DNA of 64,000 nt from DATBLE01 sp963791425 (GTDB lineage Bacteria > Actinomycetota > Thermoleophilia > Gaiellales > Gaiellaceae). The notes beneath the pieces are model-generated. The model saw nothing but the letters and a program-made list of their open reading frames with translations, was not told where the DNA came from and searched no databases. The stretch lies in assembly GCA_963791425.1 (NCBI GenBank), contig CAWBSE010000004.1, positions 1,054,001-1,118,000 on the forward strand. Direction: 5' to 3'. A program made the position numbers and the translations under genes. Below, one piece after another: positions 34,406 through 42,956 of this stretch. Within the stretch, counting starts at the first letter, position 1; each line of letters opens with the position of its first letter.

Positions 34406-35101
34406 ATGAGCGAGAAAGGCAACCCGTCGGAGGAGTCGCTGCGCCTGCTGCTCGACCGCAGCCCGGTCGTCGTCTACCGCTACCGGCTCGTACCCGACCG
34501 GGCGTTCGAGTACGTCAACGCGACCGCCGAGCGGCTCTCGGGCTACACGCCCGACGAGTTCTACGCCGACCCGGAGATCGGCGAGCGGCTCACCCATCCC
34601 GACGACCGCTCCGTGCTGCTCGAGCTGCTCCGCGCGGGGTGGCAGTCGGGGCCGCACGTCTCACGCTGGATCCGGAAGGACGGTGGGCAGATCTGGGTGG
34701 AGCAGACCACCGTCTCCGTGCACGACGAGCACGGCGTCCTGGTCGCGCTCGAGGGCATGGTCAGGCAGATCGACGACCCGACCACCGGCCCGTTGGCATC
34801 GATCCGCACCGTCGGCGGCATCCGGATCGAGCTGGTCGAGCGGCGCGCGTACGTCGACGGCCGCGAGGTCGATCTCACGCCGGCCGAGTTCAAGCTGCTC
34901 GTCCTCCTGACCGACGAGCCGGGCCGCGTCGTCAGCCGCGACGGGATGATGCGCTCGCTCTGGCGAAGCTCGCACACGGGCGACGGCCACACCTGCGAGG
35001 CCCACATCTCGAACCTGCGCAAGAAGATCGAGCGCGACCCGCGGCACCCGGCGCGGGTGATCACCGTCCGCGGCGACGGCTACCGCTTCGCGGTGGACTA
35101 A
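34406..35101 (+). CDS. PAS-domain / OmpR-type winged-helix one-component regulator (copy 2)
   Basis: 231 residues, nine bases after copy 1 and clearly its tandem duplicate. The PAS part (FEYVNATAERLSGYTPDEFY) has diverged. The DNA-contacting part is almost unchanged: the GDGHTCEAHISNLRKKIERD segment is identical in both copies. Two sensors with shared DNA specificity are the simplest reading. It converges on a small minus-strand gene with four bases of overlap. Confidence 0.85.
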   Translation: MSEKGNPSEESLRLLLDRSPVVVYRYRLVPDRAFEYVNATAERLSGYTPDEFYADPEIGERLTHPDDRSVLLELLRAGWQSGPHVSRWIRKDGGQIWVEQTTVSVHDEHGVLVALEGMVRQIDDPTTGPLASIRTVGGIRIELVERRAYVDGREVDLTPAEFKLLVLLTDEPGRVVSRDGMMRSLWRSSHTGDGHTCEAHISNLRKKIERDPRHPARVITVRGDGYRFAVD

Positions 35102-35328
35102 CCGAGCGCCAGAGCTTCGAGCGTCTCCCTGACGGCCATCTCGAGGTCGCCGCGGCCGGTTGGACCGGTGCGGTCGAGCTCCACGATCAGCTCGTCGAGC
35201 GCCTCCGTCTGATCGGCCGAGAGGCCCTCGCGCCCGGCCGTCTCGATCCCCTCGCGGAGCTGCGTGTTGTCGACGTGGCGGGCGAGCCACCGCGACAGGA
35301 GCCCGACGAGCCGGTCCTCAGGGCTCAT
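35098..35328 (-). CDS. Small hypothetical protein downstream of ribD
   Basis: 76 residues from ATG at 35328, overlapping the ribD stop by 11 bases; ATG at 35334 is an alternative. It is predicted helical and acidic (LVGLLSRWLARHVDNTQLRE; LSADQTEALDELIVELDR). No family recognised. Its tight coupling to ribD argues that it is real. Confidence 0.6.
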   Translation of the reverse strand: MSPEDRLVGLLSRWLARHVDNTQLREGIETAGREGLSADQTEALDELIVELDRTGPTGRGDLEMAVRETLEALALG

Positions 35329-36259
35329 GGACATAGGCGTCGAGCAGGACGTCGGCGCCGAGCGGCTCAACCCTGAACCGGTGGAGCGACACCGGCTGCG
35401 GGAGCGCCCCGAGCAGAAGCTGTCCCTCCCCGGCGATCGTCGGCGCCACGAAGACGAGCAGCCGGTCGACCAGGTCGCGCTCGAGGAATGCAGTGGCGAG
35501 CGTCGGGCCGCCTTCGAGCAGCAGCGACTGGACGCCTTCCGCTCCGAGCGCCCGCAGCTCTTGCTCGAGCGGGTCGGTTCGGAGCTCCAGCTCCGACCCG
35601 TCGGGCAGCGGTCCACGGCCGAACGCGAGGCGGCGCGGCTGCCGGCCGGCGGCGACATCGCGCGCGTCGAGGCGCGGAGCGTCAGCGCGGACGGTGCCCA
35701 TGCCGACGGCGACCGCATCCGACGCCGCCCGCAGCTCGTGGACACGCCGCCGGCTCTCCTCCCCGGTCACCCACCGTGTGCCCGGCACGGTCACGCGCCC
35801 GTCGAGCGTGGCGGCGAGCTTCAGGGTGACGAACGGGCGTCCTGCCGCCACCCAGGTGCGCCACGCCTCGTTCTGCGCCCGCGCCTCGAACGAGCCGGTG
35901 TGCTCGACCTCGACGCCTGCGGCCGCGAGCGCCTCGAGGCCGCCGCCCGCCTCCGGGTTCGGATCAAGCGAGCCCGCGATCACCTTTGCCACGCCCGCCG
36001 CCAGAACGGCCTCCGTGCACGGAGGCGTCGTCCCGTGATGCGCACACGGCTCCATCGTCAGGTAGAGCGTCGCTCCGCGGGCCCGTTCAGCGGCCGCTCC
36101 GAGCGCCACCACTTCCGCGTGCGGGCCGCCCTTGCGCTCGTGCCAGCCCTCGCCGACCACCTCGTCACCGGCGACGACGACCGCCCCGACGACCGGGTTC
36201 GGCCAGGTCGTGCCACGCCCGCGCTCGGCGAGCTCCAATGCCCGGTCGAGCCAAGTCAC
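35318..36259 (-). CDS. ribD: Bifunctional riboflavin deaminase/reductase RibD
   Basis: 313 residues from GTG at 36259, whose GTGA overlaps the rpe stop. The deaminase domain has zinc ligands in PHAEVVAL (His47, Glu49) and PCAHHGTTPPC (Cys72, Cys81). The reductase domain spans about 143-313 (FVTLKLAATLDGR; LLLEGGPTLATAFL). It catalyses the second and third steps of riboflavin synthesis. Confidence 0.94.
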   Translation of the reverse strand: MTWLDRALELAERGRGTTWPNPVVGAVVVAGDEVVGEGWHERKGGPHAEVVALGAAAERARGATLYLTMEPCAHHGTTPPCTEAVLAAGVAKVIAGSLDPNPEAGGGLEALAAAGVEVEHTGSFEARAQNEAWRTWVAAGRPFVTLKLAATLDGRVTVPGTRWVTGEESRRRVHELRAASDAVAVGMGTVRADAPRLDARDVAAGRQPRRLAFGRGPLPDGSELELRTDPLEQELRALGAEGVQSLLLEGGPTLATAFLERDLVDRLLVFVAPTIAGEGQLLLGALPQPVSLHRFRVEPLGADVLLDAYVHEP

Positions 36260-36933
36260 GCGAGCAGCTGAACCAGCCGCCGGTATGCGCGCGGCAGGTC
36301 TTCCATGCCGAAGATCGCGGAGCCGGCCACGATCAGGTCGGCGCCGGCGTCGTACACGCTGCGAACGTTGTCGTGCGAGATCCCGCCGTCGACCTGGATG
36401 TGAACGGTGTCGGGAACGAGTCCGCGGAGGTACGTGATCCGGGGGAGGGCGTCGGGCATGAAGTCCTGGCCGGAATAGCCGGGATGGATGCTCATGCACA
36501 GGACGAGGTCGAACACCCCGGCGACCGGGACGATCTGCTCGACGGGCGTCTCCGGCTTGAACGCGAGTCCGACCTGGAACCCCCGCTCGCGCGCCCGGGC
36601 GGCCAGGCCCACCGGGTCGCTCGTCGCCTCGAAGTGGAAGGTGATGCTGTCGGCGCCGGCCGTCTGGAGCAGGCTGAAGTGATGCTCGGGCTGGTCGACC
36701 ATCAGGTGACAGTCGATCACCCCGCCCTCGCGGTGGATCATCGGCGCGATCGACTCGAGCACGATCGGGCCGATCGTCACGGGCTCGACGAAGTGGCCGT
36801 CACCGACGTCGAAATGGAAGACGCGGGCGCCCGCGCGCAGGAGCAACTCGACCTGGTCGCCCAGGCGGGAGAAGTCGGCGGCGTACAGCGAAGGCTCGAC
36901 CTCCACCGTCCGGATCCAGCGATCCCAACTCAC
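36256..36933 (-). CDS. rpe: Ribulose-phosphate 3-epimerase
   Basis: 225 residues from GTG at 36933; a GTG ten codons further in is also possible. The TIM-barrel signatures EPSLYAADFSRLGDQ, FHFDVGDGHFVEP, IDCHLMVDQPEHH and IQVDGGISHDN carry the metal-binding His and Asp residues. It interconverts ribulose and xylulose 5-phosphates, the former being a substrate of RibBA nearby. Confidence 0.94.
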   Translation of the reverse strand: MSWDRWIRTVEVEPSLYAADFSRLGDQVELLLRAGARVFHFDVGDGHFVEPVTIGPIVLESIAPMIHREGGVIDCHLMVDQPEHHFSLLQTAGADSITFHFEATSDPVGLAARARERGFQVGLAFKPETPVEQIVPVAGVFDLVLCMSIHPGYSGQDFMPDALPRITYLRGLVPDTVHIQVDGGISHDNVRSVYDAGADLIVAGSAIFGMEDLPRAYRRLVQLLA

Positions 36934-36944
36934 GAGTGGTGATC

Positions 36945-38153
36945 TTACGCCCGTAGTCGAGCGATGAAGAATCCGGACGTCGCGTGCCGGTGCGGCGACG
37001 TCAGCAGGAACTCGGGCCGCTTCGGGTGCCGGAACGCCGGCCACTCCGCCCCGAGGTCGTCGACCGCGAGCCCCGAGGCGTCGACGATCGCCTCGTTCTC
37101 GTCCGCGTTCAGCGTGCACACCGAGTAGACGATCGTCCCGCCCGGCTTCACGCGCCCGGCAGCGGCACGGAGCAAGCCCAGCTGGAGCTCCGGGAGCGGC
37201 TGCGCCCGCCAGCGCAGGTCGGGCCGGCCGGCCAGCACGCCGAGACCGGAACAGGGCGCGTCGACGAGCGCCCGGTCGAAGCCGGTGAGCTCGGACGGGA
37301 GGTCGAGCCCGTCGGCGTTGACGACCCGGACGTTCGTCGCGCCCAGGCGGCGCGCGTTCTCCTCCAGCTCCCGCGCCCGGCCCGCGTGCAGCTCGACCGC
37401 GACCACCTCCCCCGCGAGCATGGTCGTCTTGCCGCCCGGCGCGGCGCAGAGGTCGAGCGTGCGCTCCCCCTCCCGCGACCCGACGGTGAGCCCGGCCAGC
37501 TGCGAGGCGCGGCTCTGCGGCCAGATCCTCCCCTCGTCCAGCGCCTGCTCGTCGACCCGCTGCACACGCCACGCGCCGGGAACGTCGGTCGGCTCGCCCT
37601 CGATCTGTCCGCGAACGAGCCGAACGACGGTCTCGGGCGCCTGGTTCTGGGCAAGCATCAGCGCCAGCGCCTCGTCGTCGCCCCAGTCGCGGCGCCACGT
37701 CTCGAAGATCCAGTCGGGGTACGACTCCTTCAGCGGCCCGTCGGGGAGCCCGGCGAGCAGGTCGCGCAGCCCCTCGGTCAGCCGTCGCATCACCGCGTTC
37801 GTGAACGGCACCGCGCGCTCGAGCCCCGCCCGGCGGACGAGCTCGACCGATTCGTTGACAGCGGCCCGGTCGGGGATTCCGCCGAGGTACGCAAGCTGGT
37901 ACGCCCCGAGCCGGAGGGCGGTGCGCACCGGTGGATCGAGTTTGCGCACCGGCCGCTTTCCGAGCGTCTCGATCCCGTGGTCGAGCACCCGGACGCGCTG
38001 GACGGTGCCGTAGGCGATCTGCTGCGCGAGGGAGCGGTCGCGGGCGTCGAGGCCGCTCGCAGCGGTCGTGAATGCGCGGTCGGCGTACGCGTCGTCCTCG
38101 AAGACTCGGAGGACGACGTCGTACGCGGCCCGCCGGGCCGGCGTGACGCTCAC
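36945..38153 (-). CDS. rsmB: 16S rRNA (cytosine-C5-967) methyltransferase RsmB
   Basis: 402 residues. An N-terminal NusB-like RNA-binding domain (about 1-130) precedes the SAM methyltransferase with LDLCAAPGGKTTMLA, DAPCSGLGVLAGRPD and catalytic Cys in YSVCTLNADENE. Located 11 bases upstream of rpe, it probably heads the rpe-ribD transcript. Confidence 0.95.
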   Translation of the reverse strand: MSVTPARRAAYDVVLRVFEDDAYADRAFTTAASGLDARDRSLAQQIAYGTVQRVRVLDHGIETLGKRPVRKLDPPVRTALRLGAYQLAYLGGIPDRAAVNESVELVRRAGLERAVPFTNAVMRRLTEGLRDLLAGLPDGPLKESYPDWIFETWRRDWGDDEALALMLAQNQAPETVVRLVRGQIEGEPTDVPGAWRVQRVDEQALDEGRIWPQSRASQLAGLTVGSREGERTLDLCAAPGGKTTMLAGEVVAVELHAGRARELEENARRLGATNVRVVNADGLDLPSELTGFDRALVDAPCSGLGVLAGRPDLRWRAQPLPELQLGLLRAAAGRVKPGGTIVYSVCTLNADENEAIVDASGLAVDDLGAEWPAFRHPKRPEFLLTSPHRHATSGFFIARLRA

Positions 38154-38174
38154 ATCACGGACGCCAGCGGTCGC

Positions 38175-38653
38175 CTACGTGTACGAGGCGAACCACTGTC
38201 CCTGTTCGAAGCACTGGTTGTTGTGTCCGGCGCTCGCCTGCTGCGACCAGAGGTGCAATGTCTGGACGGTCGTCCCCGACGTGCCGGGATTGTGAAAGCT
38301 GACGAGCAGGGTGACGAACTGCCCGGTGGCCGTGAACGTGATCCCGGTGTTCGCGGTCGTCGCGTTGTTCGAGATGCACTGGAGGCTCACCGCCACCGCG
38401 CCGGTGTCGAAGAGCTGCGCCGTGTTGCCGACCGCCGCGGTCACCCAGCCCGAGTTCGGAACGGCATCCGCCAGGGCCACCGCCGTCTCGCCCTTCTTGC
38501 ACACGACGGTGACAGCCGTGTCGATCACGCGCAGCTGGCCGCCTTTCGTCTTGTAGCACCCGTGGACGACCAGGTTGTTGTCGGGGATCGACCCGTAGGC
38601 AACCCGCCTGCGACGGCTGCACAGACGGCAACGGCGGCGACAGTGCGGATCAA
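38175..38653 (-). CDS. Secreted hypothetical protein (one apparent frameshift)
   Basis: The intact C-terminal part runs from about 38600 to 38175 (SIPDNNLVVHGCYKTKGGQL; SLQCISNNATTANTGITFTA; NNQCFEQGQWFASYT) and resembles actinobacterial surface proteins with an HGCYK-LRVID opening. Its signal peptide (MIRTVAAVAVCAAVAGG from TTG at 38653) is in a different frame. Restoring one base in the CCC run at 38603-38605 joins them as ...AGGVAYGSIPDNN. A sequencing deletion is likely. Function unknown. Confidence 0.65.
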
Positions 38654-38731
38654 CGTCTAAGACCTCGCTTCCCGGGACAGGTTGTGGTGCCTCTACTCTT
38701 GTTCGGACGGGCGGTGGACGTCAAGGCGCGG

Positions 38732-39508
38732 TCAACGGGCGCCCCGAAGGAACGCCTCGTAGCTCATGCGGGTGCCGCCCGCGGGCTGGACCTCGATCGG
38801 AACGAACTCGCCGTTGTCCAGCCGGGCCCGCCAGACGGTGACCGGCCGTCCCTCGAGCTCCGTGCGCGCACCGATGCGGGGTGAGAGCGCGCGCACACGG
38901 TTGACGGCCGCCCGGGGGTTGGAGAGGTCGAGCTCACGATCCTCGCGCCCGATCTTCTCCGCGTAGGTGACCCCGTCGTCGGGCTGCGGCGTGAACGACG
39001 GCCCGGGCAGCACTTCCTCGAGGAGCTCGGCGCCGATCTCGGCTGCGCGGTCGTACACCGCGCCCGCATCGTCGTCCTCACCGACCGGGAACGACCGCTG
39101 CGCCGCGACGGGCCCGGCGTCCAGCTCCTCCACCAGCCTGATCACGGTCACGCCGGTCTCGGCATCCCCCGCCATCAACGCCCGCTCGACCGGGGCGGCG
39201 CCGCGCCAGCGCGGCAGGAGCGACGGGTGGACGTTCAGCCAGAGATGGCGATCGAGCAGCTCGTTCGGGATCAGCCGGCCGTAGGCGACGAGCACGATCG
39301 TCTCGGCGTCAAGTGGCACGTCGAGGCTCTCGACGACCGGAATCCCGAGCTGCATCGCCTTCAGCTTCGCCGGGGCGGGCCGGAGACCGCGCCCCCGGCC
39401 GGCGGGCGCGTCGGGCTGGGTCAGGCAGAACGCGATCTCGTGCTTTGCCGCCAGGCGCCCGAGGACGTCGGCCCCGAACGGCGCGCTCGCGGCGAAGCCG
39501 AATCTCAC
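38732..39508 (-). CDS. fmt: Methionyl-tRNA formyltransferase, short form
   Basis: 258 residues from GTG at 39508 against the usual about 310. The formyltransferase domain is complete, with catalytic Asn and His in LNVHPSLLPRWRGAAPVERA and Asp in EELDAGPVAAQ. The C-terminal OB-like domain is shortened but keeps the family's terminal pattern RMSYEAFLRG. It formylates initiator Met-tRNA. It is next to def, the usual pairing, with overlapping GTGA. Confidence 0.93.
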   Translation of the reverse strand: MRFGFAASAPFGADVLGRLAAKHEIAFCLTQPDAPAGRGRGLRPAPAKLKAMQLGIPVVESLDVPLDAETIVLVAYGRLIPNELLDRHLWLNVHPSLLPRWRGAAPVERALMAGDAETGVTVIRLVEELDAGPVAAQRSFPVGEDDDAGAVYDRAAEIGAELLEEVLPGPSFTPQPDDGVTYAEKIGREDRELDLSNPRAAVNRVRALSPRIGARTELEGRPVTVWRARLDNGEFVPIEVQPAGGTRMSYEAFLRGAR

Positions 39509-40071
39509 CCGAGGATCGGCTGCGGTCGCAGAGTGGCCATCGCCTCGCGGCGCGCCTCCGGCGTCGTGCGCTCGATGATCAGCACGCCGTCGAGGTGGTC
39601 GAACTCGTGCTGGACGACGCGCGCCCCCAGTCCTTCGAGCTCGAGCCGGTACGGCGTCCCGTCCACGTCCTGGGCCTCGAGCGTCAGGGCCGCGTGCCGC
39701 TCGACCGGGACGAGCACGCCCTGCAGCGAGAGGCAGCCCTCGTCGTCGGTCTCGCGCTCGTCGCTCGGGTCGACGATCCTCGGGTTGATCGCGGCGCGAT
39801 GCTCGTCGTCGAGCCGGAAGACGAACAGCCGCCGCAGCACGCCCGCCTGGTTGCCGGCGAGACCGACGCCGTTCGCGTCGTCCATCAGCTGGTGCATGCG
39901 CTCGACCAGGCGGCGCAGGTCGTCGTCGAACTCCCCGGCCTCCACCTCCTGCGCGCGCAGCTTCAGCACCGGGTCGGGCCACTGGCGGATCTGGGCGAGC
40001 GCGAACCGCCGCCGCGCCTCGTGCTCGGCGCTCAGCTCCTCGTCGTCCACCTGTTCGTGCTCGTCGCTCAT
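39505..40071 (-). CDS. def: Peptide deformylase
   Basis: 188 residues. All three motifs are present: GVGLAGNQ (68-75), EGCLS (111-115) and QHEFDHL (154-160), giving the metal ligands Cys113, His155 and His159. It removes the N-formyl group from nascent proteins. A charged N-terminal extension of about 20 residues is not part of the core fold. Confidence 0.96.
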   Translation of the reverse strand: MSDEHEQVDDEELSAEHEARRRFALAQIRQWPDPVLKLRAQEVEAGEFDDDLRRLVERMHQLMDDANGVGLAGNQAGVLRRLFVFRLDDEHRAAINPRIVDPSDERETDDEGCLSLQGVLVPVERHAALTLEAQDVDGTPYRLELEGLGARVVQHEFDHLDGVLIIERTTPEARREAMATLRPQPILG

Positions 40072-40087
40072 GCCCGGCGCAATTGAA

Positions 40088-41992
40088 TCAGAGGCTCTGC
40101 GGGTCGACGTCCACCACCACCGTCAGGTTGGCCTTCCGCATTGCGGGAGCAGCGGCGGCCAGGGCACGGCTCGCCCTCGCGGCGAGCGCGCCCGGACGAT
40201 CGGTCTTCGCGACCAGTTGGGCGCGGTAGCGGCCGCGCAGCCGCAGGATCGGCGCCGGGCCGAGCAGCTCGTCGCCGCCGACCGCGTTCTTGAGCTCCTC
40301 CAGCGCCCGCATCGGCGCCTCCGGCTCCGGGCCGGCGACGACGATCCGCACGAGGTGCCGGAAGGGCGGGTAGCCAAGCAGCTCGCGCCGCTCGAGCTCG
40401 CCGCCGAGGAACCGCTGGACGTCGTGCCGGGCGGCCAGCTCGACCGGCCGGGCGTCCGGCTGGAAGGTCTGGATCACCACGCGCCCGGGCGCGTCTCGCC
40501 CGCTCCGCCCCGCGAGCTGGGTGAGCAGCTGGAACGTGCGCTCCTCGGCCCGGAAGTCGGGCATGGCCATCCCCGTGTCGGCGTCGACGACGGCGGCGAG
40601 CGCGACGCCTTCGAAGTGGTGGCCCTTCGCGACCATCTGCGTGCCGAGCAGCACCGCCCGGTCGGTGACGGCGAACCGCTCGAGCGCGGCGGTCGGATCC
40701 TTCGTGTCGGCGTCGAGACGGATCAGCTTCAGCGCGGGCAGCGCCGCCGCCAGCTCGCGCTCGAGCCGTTGCGTTCCGGCGCCGAGCCGGGCGAGCTCGG
40801 CCGAGCCGCACTCGGGACAGAGCTCGGGCGAGGGCTCGGCGTGGCCGCAGTGGTGGCAACGGAGGTCACCGCCGGAGTGAAGGACGAGGGCGACGTCGCA
40901 GTTCGGGCAGCGACGGGTGACGCCGCACGTGCGGCAGTGGATGGCGGGCGTCAGCCCGCGGCGGTTCAGCAGCAGGATCGCCTTGCCGCCGCGCTCGGCG
41001 ATCTTGCCGAGCTCGGCGAGCAACGGCGTCGAGAGCGGGTACCCGCGTTCGCGCCGCATGTCGACAACGCGCACGGACGGCAGCTTCCCGCCGAGCCGGC
41101 CGCCCAGTTCGAGCCGCTCCAGCGCCGCCCAGCTCTCCGGCCGGGGCGTCGCGCTGCCGAACACGGCGACGGCGCCCTCCAGCGTCGCGCGTTTGGCCGC
41201 GACCGTCCGCGCGTCGTAGCGCGGATCGGACTCCTGCTTGTAGGACGCGTCGTGCTCCTCGTCGACGCAGATCAGCCCGAGCCCCCGGACGGGCGCGAAG
41301 ACGGCGGAGCGGGCGCCGACGACCACCCTGGCGTCACCGGCGGCGATCCGCTCACGCTCGTCGCGCCGCTCCGCCTCGGTCATCCCGGAATGGATCAGGG
41401 CGATGCGGTCGCCGAAGCGCTGCCGGAAACGGCCGACCGCCTGCGGGGTGAGCGCGATCTCCGGCACGAGCACGATCGCACCGAGCCCGCGCTCGAGCGC
41501 GGCCGCGCACGCCTGGAGGTACACCTCGGTCTTGCCGCTGCCGGTCGCGCCGTACAGCAGGTAGCGGCCGCCGCCGCCGTCCATCGCGGCGACGATCGCG
41601 TCGAGCGCGGCCACCTGCTCCGGCGTGAGGCGATCAGGCGCCGACTCGCCGGGAAGCCCGGCCGCCGAGGGCTTCACCTCGCCGCGCCGCTTCCGCATGC
41701 GCGGCGCGACGAGCTCCAGCGCCCGCGCCGGGGTCGAGCCGTAGTACTCCGCGACCCAGAGCGCGAGGTCGACGAGGGCAGGCGAGAGCTCGTCCAGCAC
41801 GCCGGTGATCGGCGCGGCCTGGACGCCGGGCGGCGGCGCCTCACCGGTCGCGACGACCACACCGCGCACCCGCGAGCGGCCGAACGGCACCGAGACGACG
41901 GCGCCCTTCCCCACTCCCTCGGGCACCTCGTAGGTGAACGCCCGCGCGACGGCGCGCGCGGAGACGAGCGGGTAGACGGTGGCAAACCCCAC
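40088..41992 (-). CDS. priA: Primosomal protein N' (replication restart helicase PriA)
   Basis: 634 residues. Walker A is YGATGSGKTEV (147-157) and the DEAH-like box is CVDEEHDASYK. The four zinc-binding pairs (CRTCG, CPNC, CHHCG, CPECG) are intact. Some actinobacteria have helicase-dead PriA; here both the ATP motifs and the cysteines look functional. It restarts collapsed forks. Confidence 0.95.
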   Translation of the reverse strand: MGFATVYPLVSARAVARAFTYEVPEGVGKGAVVSVPFGRSRVRGVVVATGEAPPPGVQAAPITGVLDELSPALVDLALWVAEYYGSTPARALELVAPRMRKRRGEVKPSAAGLPGESAPDRLTPEQVAALDAIVAAMDGGGGRYLLYGATGSGKTEVYLQACAAALERGLGAIVLVPEIALTPQAVGRFRQRFGDRIALIHSGMTEAERRDERERIAAGDARVVVGARSAVFAPVRGLGLICVDEEHDASYKQESDPRYDARTVAAKRATLEGAVAVFGSATPRPESWAALERLELGGRLGGKLPSVRVVDMRRERGYPLSTPLLAELGKIAERGGKAILLLNRRGLTPAIHCRTCGVTRRCPNCDVALVLHSGGDLRCHHCGHAEPSPELCPECGSAELARLGAGTQRLERELAAALPALKLIRLDADTKDPTAALERFAVTDRAVLLGTQMVAKGHHFEGVALAAVVDADTGMAMPDFRAEERTFQLLTQLAGRSGRDAPGRVVIQTFQPDARPVELAARHDVQRFLGGELERRELLGYPPFRHLVRIVVAGPEPEAPMRALEELKNAVGGDELLGPAPILRLRGRYRAQLVAKTDRPGALAARASRALAAAAPAMRKANLTVVVDVDPQSL

Positions 41993-42017
41993 CGTCCCAG
42001 CCTAGTGAGGGGAGGGG

Positions 42018-42860
42018 TTAGACCCCTGCGGCCGCGACCACGAACTCGGTGGCGAAGCCGAGGAAGAGGCCGAGGAGGACGAACCAGGCGATGAACTCCT
42101 TCGAGGCCATCCGCCTGTTCACCTGCGCGAGCTCGAGCACCACGTAGAGGATCGAGCCGGCGGCGAGTGCGAGGAACAGAATCGACAGCGACTCGCTGAC
42201 CCACAGCTGCCCGATCAGCGTGCCGACGAACGTCGGGCCGCCGCCGATCAGTCCGAGCAGCAGCAGGAAGCGCCAGCTGGGCTTGACCGGCTCGCCCGAG
42301 AGCGGTGCGACGATGCCGAAGCCCTCGGTCGCGTTGTGCAGGCCGAAGCCGACGATCAGGACGACCGCGAGGCTGATCGCACCCTGCGCCCCGGCCTGGC
42401 CGATCGCCAGCCCCTCGGAGAAGTTGTGCAGGCCGATGCCCGTGGCGATCAGCAGCGAGAGAAAGGCCGAGGCGGAGAGCGACGCTGCCCACGACTGCTC
42501 GAACTCCGCCGCCGACGCGGCGCCCGGGCCGAGCATCGCCTTGCTCCGCTTCCGCTTCATCCAGCCGTCGTAGTAGACGAGGCTCATCAGGCCGGCGGTG
42601 GCGCCGACGGCGAAGAGGAGGACGTACCAGGAGAAGCTCGCCCAGCTGCCGCCGTCGACCGCCGACGTCAGCGCGGTGTCGACCGGCTCGATCGCGCCGT
42701 GGATGACGTCGTACAGCAGGAAGAGCAGGATCCCTGTCGCCATCGCGCTCAGCGCCGCCTTCAGCTTGATGCTCGGCGTCGACAGCCGGCCGAGCGGGAG
42801 GCCGATCAGGATCGTCGCGCCGGCGATGGCTCCGAGAACGAGGATCTGGGCTGAGGACAT
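42018..42860 (-). CDS. ZIP-family metal cation transporter
   Basis: 280 residues with seven to eight membrane helices. The metal-site motifs HNFSEGLAIG and HNATEGFG are in consecutive helices, with a cytosolic loop between helices 3 and 4. ZIP proteins import Zn, Fe or Mn. It is divergent from a DtxR-family regulator, and a 22-base palindrome lies just after its predicted promoter, so metal-dependent repression is likely. Confidence 0.9.
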   Translation of the reverse strand: MSSAQILVLGAIAGATILIGLPLGRLSTPSIKLKAALSAMATGILLFLLYDVIHGAIEPVDTALTSAVDGGSWASFSWYVLLFAVGATAGLMSLVYYDGWMKRKRSKAMLGPGAASAAEFEQSWAASLSASAFLSLLIATGIGLHNFSEGLAIGQAGAQGAISLAVVLIVGFGLHNATEGFGIVAPLSGEPVKPSWRFLLLLGLIGGGPTFVGTLIGQLWVSESLSILFLALAAGSILYVVLELAQVNRRMASKEFIAWFVLLGLFLGFATEFVVAAAGV

Positions 42861-42884
42861 AAGAGTGAGGTGATCCTTCGGGTC

Positions 42885-42906
42885 GTTGTAAGGCGTGCCT
42901 TACAAC
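42885..42906. promoter_or_regulatory. 22-bp perfect palindrome, candidate DtxR-family operator
   Basis: GTTGTAAGGC-GT-GCCTTACAAC: ten-base arms with a two-base centre. DtxR/MntR/IdeR proteins bind such near-continuous dyads with an AGGC/GCCT core. It lies between the predicted start of the ZIP transcript and its coding region, and upstream of the dtxR-like gene, so it could repress both. Confidence 0.7.
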
Positions 42907-42914
42907 CGGGTGCG

Positions 42915-42944
42915 ACTATAGTGGCGACCCCGGACGCACGTCAA
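42915..42944 (-). promoter_or_regulatory. Predicted promoter of the ZIP transporter gene
   Basis: On the minus strand TTGACG (42944-42939) and TATAGT (42920-42915) are 18 bases apart, close to the vegetative consensus. Transcription would begin near 42908, directly at the palindrome. The -35 lies within a separate 12-base palindrome GTCAAATTTGAC (42940-42951). Confidence 0.55.
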
Positions 42945-42951
42945 ATTTGAC
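42940..42951. promoter_or_regulatory. 12-bp palindrome overlapping the ZIP -35
   Basis: GTCAAATTTGAC is perfectly self-complementary. It covers the -35 of the ZIP promoter and ends six bases before the regulator's ATG. It could be a second regulator site, or merely two facing TTGAC boxes. Confidence 0.35.
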
Positions 42952-42956
42952 CTGTC

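Noticed and set aside
33704..35101. LOV-type blue-light receptor in the PAS proteins
   Set aside because: The flavin-adduct Cys motif (GxNCRFLQ) is absent from both PAS domains.
42014..42026. GGGGT-TAG-ACCCC hairpin at the ZIP stop as another REP copy
   Set aside because: It shares only the short G/C arms with the 20.7 kb repeats and lacks the ACATGTCC arms; it also includes the ZIP stop codon.
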